Source: Nitrospira sp.
GTDB lineage: Bacteria > Nitrospirota > Nitrospiria > Nitrospirales > Nitrospiraceae
Length of the DNA: 46,509 bases
Direction: 5' to 3'
Assembly (NCBI GenBank): GCA_019636815.1
Contig: JAHBWT010000026.1
Span: 1 to 46,509 of the forward strand
In this document: positions 8,615 to 15,885 of the stretch, piece after piece
Layout of the letters: every line of letters starts with the position of its first letter
Position numbering within the stretch: the stretch's first letter is position 1
Position numbers and translations under genes: made by a program
The notes under the pieces: model-generated
Told to the model about the DNA's origin: nothing
Database searches by the model: none
Seen by the model: the letters and a program-made list of their open reading frames with translations, nothing else

Positions 8615-9871
8615 CTAGGCGACAAATTTCTTAAAGACGACTGTGGCATTGTTGCTGCCGAATCCGAATGCGTTCAAGAGGGCATAGCGGATCTTTCGCT
8701 CCTGGACAGCTCGCCGGATCCCGCTCAATCGGCAGTCCGGGTCCGGCTCCTCGTAGTTGGCGGTTGGGTGGATCTGCCCGGTGTGAATGGAGAGGGTCGT
8801 TGCCACTGCGCCGATCGCTCCAGCCGCGCCTAATGTGTGGCCGACGAGCGACTTCGTGGCATTGATCGCAATTTTATCCGCTCGACTCTTAAACAGCGTC
8901 TTGATGGCCTTGGTCTCGACGGCGTCGCCGATCGTGGTGGAGGTCGCGTGCGCATTGATATAGTCCACCTGATCCTGGCCGATGCCGGCCGACTTCAGAC
9001 CGATTTTCATCGTCGTGCAAATTTCCTGGCCATCTTCCTGAGGGATGACCATATGGTAGGCTTCGCTGGTCGCCGCGTATCCAGCCAGTTCAGCATAGAC
9101 TCTCGCCTTCCGCTTCTTGGCATGCGCCCATGACTCTACGATCAAAGCGGCAGCACCTTCTCCCATCACGAATCCGTCGCGGCGTCGATCAAAGGGCCGT
9201 GACGCTCGCTCCGGAGCATTGTTGAATTCACTCGAGAGCGCACGTAAGGAGCAAAAGCCGGCAAAGACCAATGGAGTGATGCTTGCATCGGCTCCGACCG
9301 CGATGACCACATCGGCTTGACCGGTGCGAATGCAGTGTAAGGCCTGGCCGAGTGCATGGGCGCTGGAAGAGCATGCCGTCGAGATGGTGAGATTCGGTCC
9401 CTTTGCGCCGTGGGCCATGGCGACAATACCGGAGGCGGAGTTCAGCGTAATTGTCGGAATGAAATTCGGGTGCACGCGATGAGGTCGCTGGGTCTCAAAG
9501 AGTTGGGTGATTTCTCGTTCCCCCATCACCATGCCACCCATTCCTGCTCCAACGATCACACCCACACGATGAGGAGCTTCTTTTGCCATGTTCAGACCGG
9601 CATCAGTGAGCGCTTCCTTCGTGGCAACCAAGGAAAACTGCGCGTAGCGATCCACGCGACTGGCTTGTGTGGGCGACAGATATTGCTCCGGTGCAAAGTT
9701 GTGGACCTGGCCGGCCACCTGTGAGCGATACCCGGACATGGGAAACCACCCAAGTGACGGGATCGTCGTAATTCCCGATCGACCGGCAAGAGCCGATTTC
9801 CAAAATTCACTGACGCCGATTCCAATAGGAGACACCACTCCGAGACCAGTGATCACTACGCGCGAGGCCAT
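8615..9871 (-). CDS. fabF: Beta-ketoacyl-ACP synthase II-type enzyme
   Basis: Condensing enzyme that extends acyl-ACP with malonyl-ACP in fatty acid synthesis. I chose ATG 9871 (MASRVVITGLGVVSPIG) rather than the upstream ATG at 9895, because GGAGGG sits 6 nt before it and it gives the standard FabF N-terminus. Length is then 418 aa, normal for FabF. The thiolase-fold triad is complete: C167 in TISTACSSSA, H308 in NAHATSTTIGD and H345 in KSLVGHTLGAAG. It lies in the same direction as, and 79 bp upstream of, the tailed ACP gene and 79 bp after lptG. Because it is clustered with lpxD and lptFG, it may be a dedicated enzyme for lipid A acyl chains rather than the main FabF; the symbol is by family. 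Confidence 0.9.
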   Translation of the reverse strand: MASRVVITGLGVVSPIGIGVSEFWKSALAGRSGITTIPSLGWFPMSGYRSQVAGQVHNFAPEQYLSPTQASRVDRYAQFSLVATKEALTDAGLNMAKEAPHRVGVIVGAGMGGMVMGEREITQLFETQRPHRVHPNFIPTITLNSASGIVAMAHGAKGPNLTISTACSSSAHALGQALHCIRTGQADVVIAVGADASITPLVFAGFCSLRALSSEFNNAPERASRPFDRRRDGFVMGEGAAALIVESWAHAKKRKARVYAELAGYAATSEAYHMVIPQEDGQEICTTMKIGLKSAGIGQDQVDYINAHATSTTIGDAVETKAIKTLFKSRADKIAINATKSLVGHTLGAAGAIGAVATTLSIHTGQIHPTANYEEPDPDCRLSGIRRAVQERKIRYALLNAFGFGSNNATVVFKKFVA

Positions 9872-9950
9872 ACGTATCCCTCCTTCAATGGGCATCTCCG
9901 GCGCCTTTCTTACCGGAAGACCAGAACTGAGTCAACTAGGAAACCATAGT

Positions 9951-11042
9951 TCAATGGCGAACTTTGAGCAACAGGTAGAGTCCAAAGCTCAAGAAGACCG
10001 CGTTTGCCATCCAGCCGGCCAGCATGGGTGCCAACGCTCCCCCTCGCCCCAATGCAATCGCGATGGAGTGGGTCGTCCAGTAGCAAAACCCCACGATGAA
10101 TGCCTGTCCAATGCCCACCGCCATGCTGCCTCCACGCGTTCCACTCCGCCGAAGGCTCAAGGCGATGCCTACGATCACCATCACGACAGTGACCAGTGGA
10201 AATGCCACACGGCCATAGTAGTCGGTCAGCAAGCGGGTAAAGGAAAAGCCTTCATGCCGGAAACGCTTCAGATAATTGCGTATCTCTCGAAACGTCATGG
10301 TTTCCGAGTTTCCGATGAGCGAACTGGAGAAGTCGTCCGGAATAAGCGGGATCTTGATCAGCTGCTCGGTGAATTGGACGCGCTCGGCTGCGTCGCCATC
10401 AAAAAACCGGCGATGATGGCCATTCAACAACATCCAACCGTCAGGAGTATACCGGGCTTCTTCCGCTTCGGTCAGGTGTTCGAGTTGAAAGGGGGAGCGG
10501 AAATAAAAAATGCGCACTCCTCGCACGGTCGTGCCGGTGGTGTCGATTTCACCGATTTTCATGAGGGCATTGGCGCTGATGCGAGCCCAAGGCTGGACGG
10601 CCTGGATGGTGACGGGAGCCGGTTTTTGTTCGATGTGGATCACTCGAACTTCTTCGGCCTTCTCCGAAGCAAGCGGGATAATGGTCGAACTGAAGGTGAG
10701 GAGAACCAGTGAGACGGCGCTGGCGAAGAGAAGAAAGGGGGATGACATCCACAGCAAACTGATTCCACAGCTGCGCATGGCGGTGATTTCGTTGCTGCGC
10801 GCGAGGAGGCCGAGGGTCAACAGAGTTGAAACCAGTATGGCGAACGGAGCCACTTGAAACGAAATGGAAGGAACTTTCAAGACGAAGTACGCCAGGATGG
10901 GAAGAATGCCGGATTCATATCGAAGAAAGCGACGGACCTTCTCAAAGAAATCGATCACCAGGTAGATGGTGACCAATCCGGCAAAGCACATGCCGAAGAT
11001 TTTCGAGAATTCGCGAAGGATATAGCGAAACAAAATCGTCAT
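9951..11042 (-). CDS. lptG: LPS export ABC transporter permease LptG
   Basis: One of the two membrane subunits of the LptB2FG transporter that extracts lipopolysaccharide from the inner membrane. At 363 aa it has the YjgP/YjgQ layout: two or three N-terminal helices, a conserved SNEITAMRSCGISLL coupling segment (about 84-98), a large periplasmic beta domain in the middle, and three C-terminal helices (PLVTVVMVIVGIALSL and on). It begins 4 bp after the end of the companion permease gene, so they form one operon. Of the pair I assign this one as LptG by gene order and C-terminal helices; the two families are similar, so the F/G choice is less certain than the family. Confidence 0.9.
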   Translation of the reverse strand: MTILFRYILREFSKIFGMCFAGLVTIYLVIDFFEKVRRFLRYESGILPILAYFVLKVPSISFQVAPFAILVSTLLTLGLLARSNEITAMRSCGISLLWMSSPFLLFASAVSLVLLTFSSTIIPLASEKAEEVRVIHIEQKPAPVTIQAVQPWARISANALMKIGEIDTTGTTVRGVRIFYFRSPFQLEHLTEAEEARYTPDGWMLLNGHHRRFFDGDAAERVQFTEQLIKIPLIPDDFSSSLIGNSETMTFREIRNYLKRFRHEGFSFTRLLTDYYGRVAFPLVTVVMVIVGIALSLRRSGTRGGSMAVGIGQAFIVGFCYWTTHSIAIALGRGGALAPMLAGWMANAVFLSFGLYLLLKVRH

Positions 11043-11046
11043 GACG

Positions 11047-12138
11047 TTATTGTCTGCTCATCCGCGCGAACATGACCACCGTAATTGCCGCAAATATGAT
11101 GTTCGGCAGCCAGGCACCGAGGAATGGATGAAGGACAAGAGCGGTCACCAAGAAATCGCAGCCGACATTGAGCACATAGAAGGCAATGATGATCCCCACG
11201 CCGACGGCAAATCCACCGACACGACCGGACCGCTTGGACACAATGCCGACCGGCACTCCGAGTAAGCAGAATACGAGGGAAGCGGTCGGGAATGCCAGAT
11301 CTTTGTAATATTCCATCAGGCGCCGAAGAGCGCCGGCATCTTTGCCATCGGTTTCAGCCAAGCGTGCCATGATTTGATCATAGGACGGACGTTCCTCTGT
11401 GGCCGCGTAGCTGCTCAGGTTCAGATTGATCTTGATGTCATACTTGGCAAACGCAATCTCCCGGTACTGGTCGTCTTCCCGAGGTCGGCTGTGAATCGTG
11501 CCGTTGATCAATCGTAGCGCGACGTGATCGTGCTCAGGGTCCATAAATACGTGGTATTGCTGCGCCACGATAATTCGTGGCTCATTGGGCAGGCGTTCGT
11601 CGGAGATGAAGATGCCATCATGAGGCTGACCTGGCTCGCTCTCCGGGACATAGATCATCATCCGTGGAATCGGCTCATTGAACGTGCCTTGCTCCAAGGC
11701 CAAGACGAGTTGGTCTTTGAGCAGATTGAGGGCGACTTTCTTCAAGTTCAGCGAGCTCCATGGTTGTCCCCATTGGGACAACACCAGTGTCAGCGTACAG
11801 ACGAACACAGAAAAAAGAAGCACCGGCTGTGAGAGGCGCAGCAGGCTGAGTCCGGCTGCTCGCATGGCAACGAGTTCTTTATCGAACGATAATCGGCCGA
11901 ACGCCGTAATGGAAGCGATGAGGCCGGCGATGGGCAACGTGAGCACGAGACCGGAGGGGAGCAGCATGGCAATCACTTTCAGGACCGCCCAGAATCCCAC
12001 CCCTTTCGAGACGAGCAACTCGACAAGGCGGAGGAGCTCTCTCGTTAACATCACGAAACAGAGCGCCCCAAGGCTGAGGCCGAATGGAGAAAGAAGTTCC
12101 GTGAAAATGTAGCGGTCGAGGAGGGTTCGTAGGATCAC
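11047..12138 (-). CDS. lptF: LPS export ABC transporter permease LptF
   Basis: Partner membrane subunit of the LptB2FG lipopolysaccharide exporter. The 363-aa protein shows the same fold as the next gene: N-terminal helices, FDKELVAMRAAGLSLLRL coupling segment, a periplasmic beta-jellyroll region (for example GIFISDERLPNEPRIIVAQQ, in line with LptF), and C-terminal helices (ASLVFCLLGVPVGIV). The start codon is GTG at 12138; no strong ribosome binding site is seen. It is the first gene of the minus-strand cluster. The 302-bp gap to the divergent cold-shock gene must hold its promoter. Confidence 0.91.
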   Translation of the reverse strand: MILRTLLDRYIFTELLSPFGLSLGALCFVMLTRELLRLVELLVSKGVGFWAVLKVIAMLLPSGLVLTLPIAGLIASITAFGRLSFDKELVAMRAAGLSLLRLSQPVLLFSVFVCTLTLVLSQWGQPWSSLNLKKVALNLLKDQLVLALEQGTFNEPIPRMMIYVPESEPGQPHDGIFISDERLPNEPRIIVAQQYHVFMDPEHDHVALRLINGTIHSRPREDDQYREIAFAKYDIKINLNLSSYAATEERPSYDQIMARLAETDGKDAGALRRLMEYYKDLAFPTASLVFCLLGVPVGIVSKRSGRVGGFAVGVGIIIAFYVLNVGCDFLVTALVLHPFLGAWLPNIIFAAITVVMFARMSRQ

Positions 12139-12440
12139 AAGATCTCTGGATCGAGGAAATGTTGCACACTATAGGGAAGTCCTTGTCCCTTGTAAATACA
12201 GGAGAAATTCCGCTCAGCGAAGATTCGCTTGACAGAATATCAGCCCTGTGTTACATGCTGCGCGACTTTCCTCTGAAATGATGGGTTCCGTGAGCGATGT
12301 ATCACTCCTGCAGGTGCCCGTCCCCTCGACCAACCGAATTCTTGTCCGGTCCATTTTCATTCTGCATAGTGCGAGGCCATGTGACTTAAGCGAGAGAGCT
12401 GCGTTAAGTGATTGTAGTTGTTGACAAAAGGAGGAGTTCT
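12139..12440. other. Divergent intergenic region between lptF and the cold-shock gene
   Basis: About 300 bases without a gene. On the plus strand it holds a promoter-like pair starting with a perfect TTGACA (12229-12234) and a leader of ~180 nt before the cold-shock start. It must also carry the lptF promoter on the other strand, which I could not pinpoint. Confidence 0.5.
12229..12257 (+). promoter_or_regulatory. Candidate promoter of the cold-shock gene
   Basis: A perfect -35 TTGACA (12229-12234) is followed after 17 bp by a weak -10 TACATG (12252-12257). Transcription would begin near 12264 and give a ~175-nt leader before the GTG at 12441. Long leaders are typical of cold-shock mRNAs, where they regulate stability and translation. 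Confidence 0.4.
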
Positions 12441-12659
12441 GTGAAAACAAAAGGAACGGTCAAGTGGTTCAACGATCGAAAGGGGTTTGGGTTTATCCGC
12501 CTCGATAGCGGAGAGGACGTGTTCGTTCATTACTCCGCGTTACAGGGGGACGGCTTCAAGACTCTCAAAGAGGGTGAAAACGTGGAGTTTGATATTGTGC
12601 AAGGAGCCAAGGGGCCTCAAGCGGCTAACGTTCTCAAGTCGGCGATCGCTGCATCCTAA
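12441..12659 (+). CDS. Cold-shock domain protein
   Basis: Single cold-shock domain RNA/ssDNA chaperone of 72 aa. GTG 12441 is chosen because AAAGGAGGAG lies directly upstream and it gives the standard start [17 protein letters not shown]; the frame is open further upstream without homology. RNP1 (KGFGFI) and RNP2 (VFVHY) are both intact. The protein ends [10 protein letters not shown], which is normal for the family. It stands alone, divergent from lptF and upstream of a TPR gene. Confidence 0.95.
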   Translation: MKTKGTVKWFNDRKGFGFIRLDSGEDVFVHYSALQGDGFKTLKEGENVEFDIVQGAKGPQAANVLKSAIAAS

Positions 12660-12688
12660 AGAAGACGTTCCTCCTTAGTGTTTGGCGG

Positions 12689-12724
12689 AAGAGCCGGTCC
12701 TCCGAACAGGGGGACGGCCTCTTC
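12689..12724 (+). terminator. Possible hairpin terminator after the cold-shock gene
   Basis: AAGAGCCGGTCC (12689-12700) can pair imperfectly with GGGGGACGGCCTCTT (12710-12724), around a loop of about 9 nt. It is GC-rich and starts 30 bp after the stop codon, but no T-run follows, so a Rho-independent role is only possible. Confidence 0.35.
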
Positions 12725-12812
12725 TGCTGGGCCAGCCCTCCGCCTGATTCTCCCATTTCCTAGACAAAACTCATTGAGACTGTTAGCGTTTGACTGTTCT
12801 GGAGGAATGATT

Positions 12813-14813
12813 GTGCCACCGGATCGAAGTCGCATTCTTCAGCAGGCCCAACTCCTTGCTTCCCGTGGACAGTTCGAATCGGCCATCGCCGAATGGAAGA
12901 AGCTGGCCACGGAAATACCCGGCGACGGCAGCATTCATAATTCTATAGGGGATTTACACCTCAAGCGGAACGCTCCAGGAGAAGCCGCTACGGCCTTTCT
13001 TCAGGCGGCATCGGCATTTCGAGCGGAAGGTGCCACACTCAAAGCGATCGCCGCGTTCAAGAAAGTCCTCAAATGTGATCCCACACGCTATGAAGTGTAT
13101 CGTCACCTCGGTGATCTGAATGTCGAACGAGGACTCACGAGCAGCGCGGTTCAAGACTATCTCACGCTGGGGAAGTACTACTTGAAGGAGCGTCGAGGGA
13201 AAGACGCGCTCGAAATCTACAAGAAAATCGTCACTCAGGATCCTTCGAATCTCAACGCGCAACAGCGCGTCGCCGAGCTCTGCGTCCAGGAAAACCAGCA
13301 GGATGAGGCGACCAAGGTGTATCTCCAGCTGGGCCGCGAGAGGTCGGCGCAAGGGCGGTACGATGAGGCGAAGGATGCCTACCTTGCCGTTCTTCGGATC
13401 GATCCCGCGAACAGTGAAGCGGCACAGTTCGTAGAGAGCTTACAGAAAGGTGGAACCGGAGCGGTTAAGGCGCTCAAACCAAGTTCTCCAACAATCAGGC
13501 AAAAACCGTCCGAACCGCTTGACCTTTTGGCCGAAGCGACGCGACGTATCGAAGAGAAGCAATATGAGGGCGCGGAGGCGATCTTAAACCAGATACTCAC
13601 GCGGGAACCAGGTAATCCGCAAGTCTGTCAGCTCCTGGCTCGGTTGCATTTGCAACGAGGCGACGTACAAGTCGCATTGGGGGAATATCGCTTCTTGGCA
13701 AGTGCGGCGCTACGTGCACATGATCTCATGCTGGCCGAATCGTTGATTCAGGAGTTTCTGTCTGCAGAGCCGAACTCAGTGCCTTTACTGGAGCTCAACG
13801 GCGAGTTGTTCGAGGAAAAGGGAGATCACTCTGGCGCGGCGTTTCACTATGCCAAAGCGGTCGAACTGCTCTTGGAACATCCTGAGCCTGGAATGGAAAG
13901 CCTCCACGAAGAACTCTTTGAAAAGGTGAGAGCCCTGTCCAACGATGAGACATTCGTGAATCGGTTGGCGGCGAGGATACACGGAGGTGCTGCGGTAGAG
14001 CAGGATGGGGCCGCCCAGACTGCTTCCTCGCCGGACACTGTACTGAACAGCAGGTCTGTCTTGGATGTGAGGGATGAGCCTCAGGAGAGTGGATTGGAAC
14101 AAGGATGTCCGAGCGGTCTACCTGAGGTAAGTGAGGAAGTTGAGAGGTTTTCACTTGCGGGGGCGGAACCGGACGACGTGAATCCCTTTACCAAGGATCT
14201 CGGGTTGCAAGCAGCAAAGGCGACCCACGTAGTGGACACTTATCCAAAGGCGGCTCAACCCGCATCGGCACGGCCGGCACCTGCTCCCCAGACGGCGACG
14301 CTGTTCCCACCAGTCCCAGATTCGGCACAATCTGCCGTCGTCTCACCCTCAGTCCACTCGGGGACTCCGGACATGTCATCCGCGGCTCTCGAGGCGGTGG
14401 CAAAGGAGTCCGTGGAGCCTCCCCCGGACTACGAAGCGCACTACGCGTTAGGTGTGGCCTACAAGAACATGGGACTGTACGAAGAGGCGAAGGAAGAATT
14501 CCAGGTGTCGATGAGCAGTGATTCGTTCTATCTCGATTCAGCACTGATGACGGCGGTCTGTCTCAAGGAAGAACATCACATCGCTCTCGCCATTCGCGGG
14601 TTGGAGACGGTCTTGGCAGATCCACGGTGTGAGGGGGCCAAGGGCCAAGCCATTCATTATGAATTGGGTCTCCTCTATGAAGCGGAGGAACAGTGGGAAA
14701 AGGCTGCTCGGGCATTTCAGTCGATTCCTTCTTTCCACGATGTCCCGCAGCGATTGGAGCTTCTGAAGGGAAAACACGGGAGGGGAGACCTCGGTTTTCG
14801 GTACGCCTCGTAA
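12813..14813 (+). CDS. Large tetratricopeptide-repeat protein with Pro/Ala-rich linker
   Basis: TPR scaffold protein of about 666 aa, specific role unknown. The likely start is GTG 12813, since GGAGGA (12801-12806) lies 6 nt upstream; ATG 12807 directly abuts that site and earlier starts give a non-conserved leader. The N-terminal half is a run of TPR units (for example AIAEWKKLATEIPGDGSIHN, VYRHLGDLNVERG, ALEIYKKIVTQDPSNLNAQQ, AKDAYLAVLRIDPANSEA, AILNQILTREPGNPQ). A low-complexity Ala/Pro/Ser linker follows, then a second TPR block (YEAHYALGVAYKNMGLYEEA). No signal peptide or membrane segment is evident, so it is probably cytoplasmic. The two-block layout resembles TPR proteins of motility or secretion systems, but no such gene is nearby. 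Confidence 0.85.
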   Translation: MPPDRSRILQQAQLLASRGQFESAIAEWKKLATEIPGDGSIHNSIGDLHLKRNAPGEAATAFLQAASAFRAEGATLKAIAAFKKVLKCDPTRYEVYRHLGDLNVERGLTSSAVQDYLTLGKYYLKERRGKDALEIYKKIVTQDPSNLNAQQRVAELCVQENQQDEATKVYLQLGRERSAQGRYDEAKDAYLAVLRIDPANSEAAQFVESLQKGGTGAVKALKPSSPTIRQKPSEPLDLLAEATRRIEEKQYEGAEAILNQILTREPGNPQVCQLLARLHLQRGDVQVALGEYRFLASAALRAHDLMLAESLIQEFLSAEPNSVPLLELNGELFEEKGDHSGAAFHYAKAVELLLEHPEPGMESLHEELFEKVRALSNDETFVNRLAARIHGGAAVEQDGAAQTASSPDTVLNSRSVLDVRDEPQESGLEQGCPSGLPEVSEEVERFSLAGAEPDDVNPFTKDLGLQAAKATHVVDTYPKAAQPASARPAPAPQTATLFPPVPDSAQSAVVSPSVHSGTPDMSSAALEAVAKESVEPPPDYEAHYALGVAYKNMGLYEEAKEEFQVSMSSDSFYLDSALMTAVCLKEEHHIALAIRGLETVLADPRCEGAKGQAIHYELGLLYEAEEQWEKAARAFQSIPSFHDVPQRLELLKGKHGRGDLGFRYAS

Positions 14814-14840
14814 AGTCCGGCATCATTCCCCGATCACGCC

Positions 14841-15797
14841 TTAGTTGACTCGATTCGGCGCCGTTCGATTCTCCAACAGGGCGGTAATATTGTCGAGACA
14901 GATGAGTCCCATACGAACGCGAGTCTCCAGGGTGGCTGATCCTAGATGAGGAAGAAGGACCATATTCGGCAAGGAAGTCAGACCGGCGGAGACCAGCGGT
15001 TCCTGTTCGTAGACATCCAGCGCAGCGCCCGCGATGGTTCTTGTCTTCAGCGCCGACACCAAGGCGGCTTCATCAATGACCGGACCTCGAGACGTGTTGA
15101 TGAGATATGCGGTCGGCTTCATCAGCGCTAGCTCACGTTGACCGATGAGATGATGAGTGGTCTCGGTCAGCGGGACATGGAGCGAAAGAAAATCGGATTG
15201 CGCGAGGACGTCATCGAGGGGCAGCCACACCCACGTAGTTCCAGGTGAACTGGGAACGAGACGATGGCTGGCATACAGGACCGACATCCGAAACCCGGCC
15301 GCCCGTTGCGCCACCGCCTGACCGATCCGTCCCATCCCGATTAGGCCCAGGGTTTTTCCAGAGACATCGGCACCCAGCATTTGTGTCGGTGTCCATCCGG
15401 GCCAGGTGCCGGTTCTGACCCAGGTATCTCCCTCCACCACTCGTCGGGACACAGCCAACAGCAGGGCCCACGTCAGATCGGCGGTGGCGTCGGTCAGGAC
15501 GTCCGGAGTATTGGTCACGACGATGCCGCGCTGGGTGGCGGCAGGCAGATCGATGTTATTGTACCCGACCGCGTAGTTGGCGATAATTTTCAGCTTCGTC
15601 GCGTGAGAAAGCAACGATGCATCGATACGATCAGTCAGCGTACAGATGACCGCGTCAGCCTGATTGAAACCATGACGTAACTCATCTGCCGTAGGGAGGT
15701 GGTCTGCCGGAGCAAGAAGCACGTGATAGTTTCGGGGGATGGCATCGAGCACTGGCTGAGGCAATCGCCGGGTGATATATAAGGTGAGTCGATCCAT
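14841..15797 (-). CDS. D-2-hydroxyacid dehydrogenase (glyoxylate/hydroxypyruvate reductase type)
   Basis: NAD(P)-dependent reductase of 2-oxoacids such as glyoxylate. The 318-aa length is normal. The Rossmann motif GLIGMGRIGQAVAQ is central, and the catalytic set is complete: Arg in INTSRGPVIDEAAL, Glu in ALDVYEQEP, and His in LLPHLGSAT. NYAVGYNNIDLPAATQRGI is typical of the glyoxylate reductase (GhrB/GyaR) branch. It is convergent with the TPR gene and divergent (88 bp) from a GlcD/GlcF-type oxidase. This suggests both act on glycolate/glyoxylate or lactate/pyruvate; the exact substrate cannot be read from sequence. Confidence 0.9.
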   Translation of the reverse strand: MDRLTLYITRRLPQPVLDAIPRNYHVLLAPADHLPTADELRHGFNQADAVICTLTDRIDASLLSHATKLKIIANYAVGYNNIDLPAATQRGIVVTNTPDVLTDATADLTWALLLAVSRRVVEGDTWVRTGTWPGWTPTQMLGADVSGKTLGLIGMGRIGQAVAQRAAGFRMSVLYASHRLVPSSPGTTWVWLPLDDVLAQSDFLSLHVPLTETTHHLIGQRELALMKPTAYLINTSRGPVIDEAALVSALKTRTIAGAALDVYEQEPLVSAGLTSLPNMVLLPHLGSATLETRVRMGLICLDNITALLENRTAPNRVN

Positions 15798-15885
15798 GGT
15801 GCGATGTATTGTAGGAGAAATCGGCGCTCAGGGACAACGACATGGGGTGCCAGGGGATCTGACAAACTAGGATACAGGACGTGTT

